The translations under genes were made by a program, and so were the position numbers. Below are positions 55,448 through 64,000 of a DNA stretch of 64,000 nucleotides, piece by piece (position 1 is the first letter of the stretch; the number at the start of each line of letters is the position of its first letter). The notes under the pieces are model-generated. The model worked only from the letters and a program-made list of their open reading frames with translations, had not been told where the DNA came from and searched no databases. The stretch is from Acanthosepion esculentum (Eukaryota; Mollusca; Cephalopoda; Sepiida; Sepiidae): positions 102,193,341 through 102,257,340 of the forward strand of contig OZ038485.1 of NCBI GenBank assembly GCA_964036315.1. Direction: 5' to 3'.

Positions 55448-55570
55448 ATTAATATGAAACCAGCAATTTTGGCTTCAAAAACAGTATTTCAAATTAAGAA
55501 TTAAGACACATATATATATATATATTTTCAATCCTGAAAAAGAAATGAGAGATAAACCTCTACTACTGTT
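55216..55570. other. No gene seen; (TA)n(GA)n at 55410-55446
   Basis: AT-rich, with two short TA runs. Confidence 0.5.
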
Positions 55571-55572
55571 CA

Positions 55573-55760
55573 AAAGACAGGGGTGGAGTAAAGGATAGCA
55601 GCTCAGATTGAGGAGTTAGAGACATGACTTACATTCACTTAGATGCAAATACCTTTCCCAAAAGGTCTGAGTCGGTCTCTTCTCCTGTCAGCTATAGGTA
55701 AATAGCAAGACAGACTGAGTCTAGCCTTGGATGGCATCTAGTCGAGGAGGACGACAACTA
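55573..55760 (+). mobile_element. tRNA-Arg-like SINE, internally deleted
   Basis: GGGGTGGAGTAAAGGATAGC, GATTGAGGAGTTAGAG, the core ACCTTTCCCAAAAGGTCTGA (rearranged) and TAGCCTTGGATGGCATCTAG. Box B is lost. Confidence 0.6.
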
Positions 55761-56010
55761 CATGCCCTCACCATCCTACAATTGTCTGGTGAAGTACGGC
55801 TACATGCCTAAAGAAGGAAGGGGATCCTCCAAGGGGCTTAAAGGTCCTGGATCTGTTCCAAAGAGATTTCATCCCTGGTACCCTTTTTTTAATACTAGAA
55901 ATCAAGAAAATGGTCCAAAATATAGGGAAAAATTTTTTTTAAATCCCTAACAAAGAACTTTGGATTGGTCTTTAACCAGACTTATATAAATGAAAAATTG
56001 CTGCCAACAT

Positions 56011-56061
<51 letters not shown>

Positions 56062-56795
56062 TACTTTTTCATCAGTTCAATATAGGATTCAGACCATTCA
56101 TTAGGTCCGTTTATCAGACATTGGTGGGGAAAATGGTCATTTCCCTGCTATGGTTAAAGCTCAAGGTGTCTTGAATGAAGAGTTTAAATTCAGTATTTTC
56201 TTTTAACTAGACTGGTTGTATTTTATTACACTTAACACATTTTTAAGTGGTCTTCTATTCCACAAATTTTGATACTATATTTATCACTATCAGACAACTT
56301 CTTGGGCATTGTTATGGCCTGTAATTACACTGACTGTTCTAAAAATTTTCACTGGTTCTTTTTAATTACAATTAACTTTCATATATATTGTAGTCCAAAG
56401 ATCTAAATATTTTTACTTTTCATTTTTGCCCATAAATTTTGCTGGTTGGTTGTTTTCACAAGTTGCTGCTGTATTTTTGAAAAGGAAAGTTAAAAAAAAA
56501 AACAAAAAACGCCTTTTCAGATATCATGAAAGTAAAATTAAAAAAAAATGAAGACTGTATGTGTTGTCATTAGCAAATGAAAAAAGCGCAATTGAAACCA
56601 ATCGTTTGATGCGTTGTTGAAAGAAGCTTGACATTCAAGATGAAAAGAACACAGTTCTCAGTTGGTCTCTCGTCTGCTTTTGTGATCTTCCCAAACAGTT
56701 TTTCATATATTTTAGATTCATTAGTCCACAAGACGGATGAAACAAAACTAAGGCAAATGATATCGCTAATAATATCAGCAACAGAAATGATAATG
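55761..56795. other. No gene seen; (CA)n(TA)n at 56013-56060
   Basis: A short frame at 55762-55950 reads proline- and glycine-rich sequence but has no recognisable homology. Confidence 0.4.
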
Positions 56796-56797
56796 AT

Positions 56798-57485
56798 AAT
56801 ATAAAAAAAAAACAGTATCAAGAAAAACAAAATCAACAATACCAAGGATATCAAGGACTGTATTTAGAACAATATCAACAGTATCACAAAAAACAATATC
56901 AACACTATCAAAAAGAACATCAACTATATCACAAAGAAATATATCAATGACAACAGTGTCAAAAAGAATGATATCAATAATAGCAAAAAGAATGTCAATA
57001 GTATCAAGATAACTAACAATAACAACAGTATTAAGAACAATATCGGCAACAAAACTATCAATGGTAGTACAAACAACCATATCAATAATATCAACGGTAT
57101 CAAGGACAGTATCAAGAACAATACCAACAATATAAAAACTGAACACTATCAACACGATCAAGAAAAACAATAACACAAAGAACAATATCAAGAACATCAT
57201 CGATATCAAGAAGAACAATATCAATTGTATCAAAGAGCATTATCAAGAACAAGGTCAACAGTATAACATAGAACTATATCACAAAGAACAATATGAACAT
57301 CATTGACAGTATCACAAAGAACACTATCAACAATATCAAGAATAATTTCAACAAAAACATTAACAGTATTGAAAACAGTATCAATAACAATATCAACAAT
57401 TAAAAAAAATAATATCTATAATATCAACCGTATCAAAAATAATATCTATAATATCAACCGTATCAAAAATAATATCTATAATAAC
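56798..57485. repeat. Degenerate A-rich array, AATATCAACAGTATCA units
   Basis: Imperfect units built from AACAATATCA and ACAGTATCA repeat irregularly over about 700 bp. Near 57405-57480 there are three regular 30-bp units containing ATATCAACCGTATCAAAA. On the minus strand it reads I/V/D-rich frames that are repeat artefacts. Confidence 0.85.
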
Positions 57486-57489
57486 TGTT

Positions 57490-58200
57490 ATCTTCCCCAC
57501 TTATCTACCTAAACTGTGCCTCTTACTCTGTAACCCTCTACATCAAGTGGCTCCCAGGCCTTGTATAGGGTGAACATCACTGTAAAAAAATTTTTTTCAA
57601 ATTTCTTGAGTGAAACTTTATCAATTATTATTAATTATAATATTTCTTTCACTTTATTTTTTTGCTTTTTTTATTACATGACTATTATTCGATATAATAG
57701 TCCATGAATTTTTTTAGCTGAAACATTTTCATTCTAAATTTCATCCGAAAGTGGTACTAGCTGCTTGGTCAATAATTTCCTTGTGAGGAAATTGCTGATA
57801 TTACTATTTATAATAGTAGTTTGTATTTGTCTTAGCTTGTAAGTCTGTAAAACACTCCCAGCCCAGTTCATGTTTTTAAAAAGTTTGTCAAATCCTGTTC
57901 TAACAGAAAGTCCAGTTGTAATTTTCATTCTTTTATTCTTGAGATTCCTGTCTGGAGAAATCCAACATTAAGTCTGTGCCACCAGGTCAGATGGCTTCCA
58001 TTAAATCATTAACATCTTGTTAATGATTTCAGCCATGTCTACTCTTGTAGAAATTGGCTGTGTAATCTTCTAAGTATAAATAATGGTCATTATTATTGCT
58101 TCCATTTCATCTAATCTCAGTGTGCCTGAAGCCGTAATGCGATATCATCTACTTAATATCAAATATTGACTGCATACATCATATCAACCCACAGTGTGAC
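57490..58200. other. No gene seen
   Basis: No recognised feature. Confidence 0.4.
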
Positions 58201-58202
58201 TT

Positions 58203-58607
58203 TTGTCTTTTGGCTTGTCTTCTTTTCCTTTTCAATTGTATTATTTCTTAATGATTTTTATTTATGCTTCGTCTGACCTGAGCAGTTTTTGTTGTGTATT
58301 AATTCTTATCTCTATTGAATATTACAGATTTGTTTGTGACTGTCAGATATTACCTGGCATTGTTTCAGCTAAGAGCAAACTGAATCAATCAAATTGTCAT
58401 GTTTTTAAAAATTTTACTTCATTTGAAATCCATGAAGAGGTTAAAAGTAACAAAACCTTTCAAGAAGAAAAAGAATTATTATATTCAAAAATTGAAAAGC
58501 TATGGCATATTAACATAGCTTCCAATGAATGTTTAAATGTACTTACTTATGACACACTTAAAAAAAAAACACAACTTCTAAATATTGCAGCTATAAGTAG
58601 GTGCTGA
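58203..58607 (+). other. Open frame of 134 codons, function unknown
   Basis: The C-terminal half (KTFQEEKELLYSKIEKLWHI to LNIAAISRC) is charged and helix-like and does not look like simple repeat. The N-terminal half is hydrophobic and low in complexity. I know no homologue and see no splice or promoter evidence. It could equally be a worn transposon piece. Confidence 0.2.
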
Positions 58608-58784
58608 AAAATTCTGTCTGACAAACCCACTTTCCAAAATCTGACCAAATATCAAAATTATTTTTGGTTCTATCTCCTTGGTTAGGCCAAGAATTTTTCA
58701 GTACTCCTTCATATTGCTTTAGTATTATGAATAGGAGGTCGACTCCAAGAATCATGAGCTGTACAGATTTGTCTTCAAGCTAGA

Positions 58785-59040
58785 AATGACAGCAGACATA
58801 CCAAACACGAGTAAACATTATTTGCTGGCTTTTCAGGGCTGGAAGTCGATAACAATTAACTGAAGCTGACAGCCAGTGAGTGACCCATCCTCCCTGTAAG
58901 CATTTCCTGATTGTACTAAAAGGGTATGCTTGTAGAAATATACTTGAATCATTTTGAAATATTGTTCTCATCTTTGTTGTTGTCATAGACACGTTTCAAC
59001 CAAGTACACTCTGGCCATCATCAAGTGTCCATTGTTTGGC
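58785..59040 (-). mobile_element. Degraded tRNA-derived SINE fragment
   Basis: Minus strand: ACACTTGATGATGGCCAGAG, then TTGGTTGAAACGTGTC and AACAAAGATGAGAACAATA are a worn 3' half of the GATGAGGACAATAG family. Confidence 0.5.
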
Positions 59041-59388
59041 TGATATGAGATACCTGTTGATTATTGTTATTTTGTCTTTATGATGCTAGTTATTGTTCAT
59101 TTCTGCTGAAACAATGCTTCACTGTGGAAATAGTTGAGGGAACCAGGAATATTCTGGATGACCCACTATAACATGGAAACTAGAGTCATGTGCCATATTT
59201 TGTATACAAACTGAAAAACACCTAAAAAAAAAATTATTTCTTTCCTGAGGTAAAAACTACTGCAAACAGGAGACAGTGATCTTCTATGTGTTGTGTCTCT
59301 TCTGCACATGTGCAATCGTGGACCTCCACAACTTCCTATCCCTTGTAGTTCTTAATAACATTTTTTGACATTGCTCTCCACCCTGTTT

Positions 59389-59857
59389 CTTTGGGGGTGT
59401 TGTGACCAAGTACTTGGTTAAGAAATAACAAAACAAGAGGTTGCAGATAAATAGTGAATTGAACAGTAGATACAACAGAAGTGGGTTACACGACTTGGGA
59501 GTGTGTATTAGTTGACCATCATTCAGTCTATATCACCCTTAATATTTAACAGCACCCCCATGAGGGATATATGTGGCACAAAGCTGAGTTTAACGTGGGT
59601 CATCTGAGCCTGTGGGCTCGGCCAAAAAATCCCCGTAAAACAAGCCTAAATGGGTTTGGATCTGTCTACCTCCCCGGACAAAACCCTGCCTCATCTGGGT
59701 TCCTGTCTGCCAATAGCAGTGAGCTCAACAGAAGCTGTGAACAGCCTCAGAAGAACAGTCTATATCACTGTTCCCCTGACTTTATAGTATTTTTTTAACC
59801 TTATTGGGTGTCCTATAATTTCAGCTTTGTGCTACATCTAAGTTATGCTTAGATTAC
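59389..59857. mobile_element. Unclassified 469-bp insertion with 15-bp target duplication
   Basis: It sits in the RTE copy between CTCTCCACCCTGTTT (59374-59388) and CTCTCCACCTTGTTT (59858-59872), one mismatch apart. It begins CTTTGGGGGTGTTGTGACC and ends GTTATGCTTAGATTAC. There are no inverted ends and no poly-A at either side. A 15-bp duplication points to a LINE-type integration mechanism. Confidence 0.6.
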
Positions 59858-60056
59858 CTCTCCACCTTGTTTTGCCATCTATTCACACAATCTCATCAGG
59901 TAAATGGCTTGTTGCCTTACCCTATTTCTCTTGTCTTCAGTATGTCCTGTGAGCATCAAATTTTCCAAGCTTTCCTTCTTCATTATGTGTCCAAGGAATT
60001 TCAGCCGTTTCTTTGTAATTCTGAATATGTGTCTATTTTTCCTAAAATTGGAGGGA

Positions 60057-60597
60057 CATTATTTTTATTTATTTATAATAATAATGTCCCTACATCACTC
60101 ACATCATAGCAGCAGAAATTAGCCTCATGTTCACAGATAAAAGCATACTTGACAGGAAATAAAACATACAATTTACCATGCTTTTTCAGTTATTTTTGTA
60201 TGTTAATTTTATACAGTTTATTTATATTCTTGCATGTGTTAATGTGTGTATTTTTTAGGTTACAATTGTTTTATGGTACATGTGATAAAAGGGAATAGTT
60301 ACTCCATAGTATTACAAGCCATATCACAGAGAGAAGTTGAACACGTGTTGCCTGTAGCAAGGTTCATGGTGAAGAGATTGAATTTAATGTCTTTTTGGTG
60401 GGGTATTTCCAGCAGAAACAGTTCTTGTTGCATGCTGGGAGAGTTTTATTGTTTTTATTTTTTATTTATTTTATACAACGTTTTTATGCTATTGTTTTAT
60501 TTTATTCATAATTTTCATTATTATTTTATATTTTATTTTTATTTATTTATAATAATAATAATAATAATAATGTCCCTACAACACTTCTTTGTTGTTT
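60057..60597. repeat. Segment bounded by two TTTTATTTATTTATAATAAT-type repeats
   Basis: TTTTTATTTATTTATAATAA and ATAATGTCCCTACA occur at about 60060-60095 and again at 60535-60580, with more ATA units in the second. The first is also the centre of a small palindrome, AGGGACATTA to TAATGTCCCT. Confidence 0.6.
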
Positions 60598-60754
60598 ACA
60601 TACACTGTGTATGGTATTCTCGGCATCCTTTGTAGAACTACATTTCTGTTACCTCCCGACGCAAGGAAAAGCAATAAACAGATTCATTTCATCCTAACAA
60701 ATAAGTTTGCTTAGAATGTAAGCAGTTATGAACTGAAATTTTACCCATTGGAAA

Positions 60755-61318
60755 GATACCCTCTCAAATTTCAAAATTGACACATTGTGGTAGCAAAAAT
60801 GCCTTCCAAAAGCTATGCAAAGTATTAAGAACAGAAAAATGTCCTAATATACAAAGAAAAAAGAAGTATGGAAGTGTTATGTAAGATCAGTCCCCTTATA
60901 TGTCAGTGAATGCTGGATAATCTTTTCACAGATGAATAGGAGACTTGAAGCAACAGAAATGTGGTTCTACAGAAGGATGCTGAGAATACCATGGACAGAA
61001 TATGTGAGCAACAACAAAGTTTTAGAGAAAATGAAACAAAAAGGCGACTTATACTTAACATCAGGAATAGAGAGTTGAAATTTCTAGGGTACATAAGAAG
61101 GAAAGAGGGCTTGGGAAATTGGATACTCACAGGACAGATTGATAGCAAGAGGGAGAGATGAAAATAATGCATAACCTATCTAGCAAACTTGAGTAAATGG
61201 ATGATGAAGCAAGATTTAGGAGAGATAACAGACACACAAAATTTATTAAGAGCTACAAAGGACAGGAAATTGTGGAGAGCCATGATCACCAATATCCTGA
61301 AGGGACATGGCGCATAGA
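60755..61318 (+). pseudogene. RTE-like LINE, C-terminal fragment
   Basis: The frame reads LEATEMWFYRRMLRIPWTEY, then NKVLEKMKQKG-like sequence and RELKFLGYIRRKEGLGNWIL. It continues with TGQIDSKRER and ends near ILKGHGA with GACATGGCGCATAG. It faces the minus-strand RTE copy just upstream, so the two are head to head. Confidence 0.78.
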
Positions 61319-61339
61319 AGAACCAATGATTAACATTAT

Positions 61340-61475
61340 CAAAAATGGAATCAGCATTCAGAGTTCAAGTTCCAGCAGAGACAGTTAATGTTCATTATGA
61401 ACTCATGTCTTTGGGAAATATATGAATCTCTCTTTAACCTCCAGGTCCTGTGTTAAATAACAACCGTCTAAGACA
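61340..61475 (+). mobile_element. SINE fragment, GCAGTCCAGGACAATTC type
   Basis: Box-B-like AGAGTTCAAGTTCCAGCAG, then a worn core (TCTTTGGGAAATATATGAAT) and AACCTCCAGGTCCTGTGTTA. Confidence 0.55.
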
Positions 61476-61479
61476 GGGT

Positions 61480-62250
61480 TCCCAATTTGGGCTATATCTC
61501 TCACCAGCGGCTGATTTCAACTGTTGGGTGGCCAATGAGTAACTGAACAGAAACTGGTCGATGATATAGGATTTTGAGTAGTAAAAAAGTATTTCAACAT
61601 ATGCTAGTTCAAAAAAATATTCAAATGAGATATGCAAAGAACCTGTATAACAAACAAAAAAAAAACAGGAGTCTCAATGGAAATAAATGGGTCAGATATG
61701 ATATAAAAATTCATGTAAACAAGGGTTAATTTGCTATTTTCTATAGTTTTGAGAAGGGTCATTAACATAGTAATGTATATTGTTTTTAATTTTATAATTA
61801 TGAACAGAAATTTTTGTCAATACTTGCGATGCTAATCCTAACCATAAAACTAAATTATATATAAATTTAAATAGTCAAGCTTGCTTTCATTTGTTCTTTA
61901 ATACAGTAGTAGTAGCAGAAGCAGTAGCTGCTATATAAGCATTATTTGTTACCCCATTTTAGTATTTTTTATTACATCATAAAGTCAGTTTATGAACCAG
62001 TAACAAACTTTTACCAAAACAATTTTGGTATGCTTTTGAATATTTACTGTACAAGTCAGTGATGGAAAATCTTTACATGTGAAAGTGGGCAACGACACAA
62101 AAATGGTTGGGAATTCCTGGTCTAAGAATATGACAACTTTGAATTTAAAATTGGAGATGACAACAAGAACCAAGAACAATTATGGCAGTGCAATTTCCAG
62201 ATATTAAATAGGATAATGTGGAAAGAGCCATGATCATCTACATCTTGAAG
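61480..62250. other. No gene seen
   Basis: No recognised feature. Confidence 0.4.
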
Positions 62251-62269
62251 AGGCATGGCACCTATTTCT

Positions 62270-63345
62270 TTTCATAGTTTCAGATTTTTTTCCTTTCTTC
62301 TCTGTCATCTCTCCCCCTGCTTTCTTCTCTGTCCCTTCTTTGTCTCCTCTTTCTTTTCTTTCATTTTTTCACGCTTTGCTCTCTTTCATTTTTTCCATTC
62401 TTTCTTCCATTTCTACTCTTTGCTCTTTCTTCCTTTCCACACTTTCTTCTCTTTCTTCCTTTCCACACTTTCTTCTCTTTCTTCCTTTCCACACTTTCTT
62501 CTCTTTCTTCCTTTCCACACTTTCTTCTCTTTCATTCTTTCCACACTTTCTTCTCTTTCATTCTTTCCACACTTTCTTCTCTTTCATTCTTTCCACACTT
62601 TCTTCTCTTTCATTCTTTCCACACATTCTTCTCTTTCATTCTTTCTTCTCTTTCTTTTCTTTCATTCTTTCTTCTCTTTCTTTTCTTTCATTCTTTCTTC
62701 TCTTTCTTTTCTTTCATTCTTTCTTCTCTTTCTTTTCTTTCATTCTTTCTTCTCTTTCTTTTCTTTCATTCTTTCTTCTCTTTCTTTTCTTTCATTCTCT
62801 CTTCTCTTTCTTTTCTTTCATTCTCTCTTCTCATTCTTCTCATTTTTTCTTTCTTCTCTTTCATCCTTTCCTCTTTCATCTCTTTCATCCTTTTTTCTTT
62901 CATTTTTTCCACTCTTTCTTCTCTTCAATTCTTTCCTCTCTTTCCTCTTTCATTCTTTTCTTTCTTTTATTCTTTCCTTTCTTTCGTTTCTTTCATTCTT
63001 TTCCTTCTTTCCTCAATGTCTTCTTTTGCATTCATTCTTCCCTCTTTCTTTTTTATTTATTCATCTCTTGCTTCTCTTTCATTGTTTTTACTCTTTCTTT
63101 TCTTTCATTCTTTCCTCTTTTTCTTGTCTTTCATTCTTTCATCTCTTTCATTCTTTCTCTATTTCTTTTATTTCATTCTTTACCTTCTTTTCTCTGTGTC
63201 TTCTTTTTCATTCTTTCCTCTCTTTCTTTCCTTTCATTCTCTCTTCTCTTTCATTCTTCCCTCTCTTTCTTTTCTTTCTTTCCCCTCTTTCCGCTCTGTC
63301 TTCTCTTTCATTCTTTCCTTCTTTTCTTTCTTTGTTTCTGACTTC
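62270..63345. repeat. Polypyrimidine array of 1.1 kb with 26-bp units
   Basis: CTTTCCACACTTTCTTCTCT plus TTCTTC or TTCATT repeats at 26 bp from about 62430 to 62640. TTTCTTCTCTTTCTTTTCTT plus TCATTC follows at the same 26-bp period to about 62830. Irregular TTTCATTCTTTCC sequence runs to 63345. The + strand has almost no purines, so the long F/S/L frames are artefacts. Confidence 0.93.
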
Positions 63346-63349
63346 TTAA

Positions 63350-64000
63350 TTTTGGTAATGCACTCCATTTGAAACAGTTCAAAACAGTGCCTGCTTTGTG
63401 GCTGAAACAGTTTCCTATTTCTCCAACAACATTGTCAAAGACCAGCATTTAAAAAATTTCAAATGCTGCTTTTCAGAGTCTGCAGTCTTAGCCCCCACCT
63501 GGAAGAATGATGTAACACTTTTGTTTTCTCTACATTTAACCTTATAGTGTACTGAGCTAAGCTAAGCACAGTTGATATTGATGCCATTAGAAACAGAATA
63601 ATGCTTACTTTAGGATGATCAGTGTTGTTTGAGTGATGTTTATATTCATATTGATTAGATTATAAAATATTGAGCAAATTTGACAGTAAATTCCAAGGGA
63701 TTTGAAATATTTGTACAAGACTAATAAAAAAAATGGAAAAAGAAAACCTAAAGAAAAAAAATGATTCAATCTAGAACTTCTATCTGAAAGCAAAATAAGA
63801 AAAAGAAATCTTTCATCTTAATAAATATTCAAACTTTTGATGTTGATCTTGTTAGGCTTCCATAGATATTTCAGATTGATTCATCAGGCTTCCAAACAAG
63901 TCCAAGGTGAAAGTAACAGACCTCTCATTGGTATTTGCTTTTTTGATTTCTAATGTTTTCAGTTTTCTTTTTCAGGTTCTGACTTTTCATCCAAATAACC
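63350..64000. other. No gene seen
   Basis: AT-rich end of the window. No recognised feature. Confidence 0.4.

Larger units (their letters stand above)
59281..60660 (-). pseudogene. RTE-like LINE C-terminal region carrying two insertions
   Basis: Three collinear minus-strand pieces belong to one RTE-like C-terminus. 59281-59388 is the end (KGYKTLR-like). 59858-60056 reads KKEGKLGKFDAHRTY-like sequence with KRLKFLGHIMKKE-like wording. 60601-60660 is the FYRR-like block (reverse complement of GGCATCCTTTGTAGAAC). Unrelated DNA separates them (59389-59857 and about 60057-60600). The copy is dead. Confidence 0.65.

Noticed and set aside
56775..57233. Minus-strand I/V/D/L-rich frame of 152 codons
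   Set aside because: It reads the A-rich AATATCAACAGTATCA array in reverse. Its periodic residues match the DNA repeat.
62255..63349. Open frames of up to 364 codons rich in F, S and L
   Set aside because: The + strand is nearly pure pyrimidine, so stop codons (which need purines) cannot occur. It is a repeat artefact.

Overview
The window is animal nuclear DNA, AT-rich and mostly CpG-poor, and it consists of interspersed and tandem repeats. The best guess is an octopus or another coleoid cephalopod. The reasons are abundant SINEs with a tRNA-Arg-like head resembling the OR1/OR2 type described from octopus, a 5S-rRNA-headed SINE sharing the same core, many RTE-like and CR1/Jockey-like LINE tails, Penelope-like elements with GIY-YIG domains, mariner/maT transposons, and long (TA)n and polypyrimidine arrays. 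The assignment rests on recognition and was not checked by any search.

I found no host protein-coding exon that I would defend. The open reading frames are transposon remnants, tandem repeats read through, or short random frames. The one candidate host RNA gene is a degenerate class II tRNA on the minus strand near 4.5 kb. The window therefore looks intergenic, or like the inside of a very large intron.

Layout. 0-10 kb: a 251-bp tandem duplication, SINEs, an RTE fragment, the tRNA-like gene, a LINE C-terminus and a small Tc1/mariner element with C-run ends. 10-20 kb: the longest RTE reverse-transcriptase fragment, a TIR-bounded internally deleted maT (DD37D) transposon, an inverted pair of Penelope-like fragments, and a cluster of nested SINEs. 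20-30 kb: a Penelope-like element with a GIY-YIG domain, a second maT remnant, and a 3.65-kb array of a 12-bp motif set in (TA)n that changes orientation four times. 30-40 kb: an 80-bp MADE1-like mariner MITE, an 89-bp x4 tandem, CR1/Jockey-like fragments, a long foldback, a pyrimidine minisatellite and two mariner remnants. 40-50 kb: a second type of LINE reverse transcriptase, SINE-in-SINE insertions, an 87-bp in-frame tandem, a CpG-retaining patch and a 26-bp pyrimidine minisatellite. 50-64 kb: a second GIY-YIG Penelope-like copy, two strong palindromes, a CR1/Jockey-like tail, an A-rich array, an RTE fragment carrying insertions, and a second 26-bp pyrimidine array.

The parts do not form one functional system. 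They record successive retroposition and transposition: SINEs land in SINEs, an unclassified 469-bp unit sits in an RTE copy with a 15-bp target duplication, and DNA transposons survive as internally deleted, TIR-bounded derivatives. The least expected signals are the MADE1-like 80-mer, the orientation-switching TTACCTTTACTA array, the composite 5S-tRNA SINE, and long + strand pyrimidine tracts.
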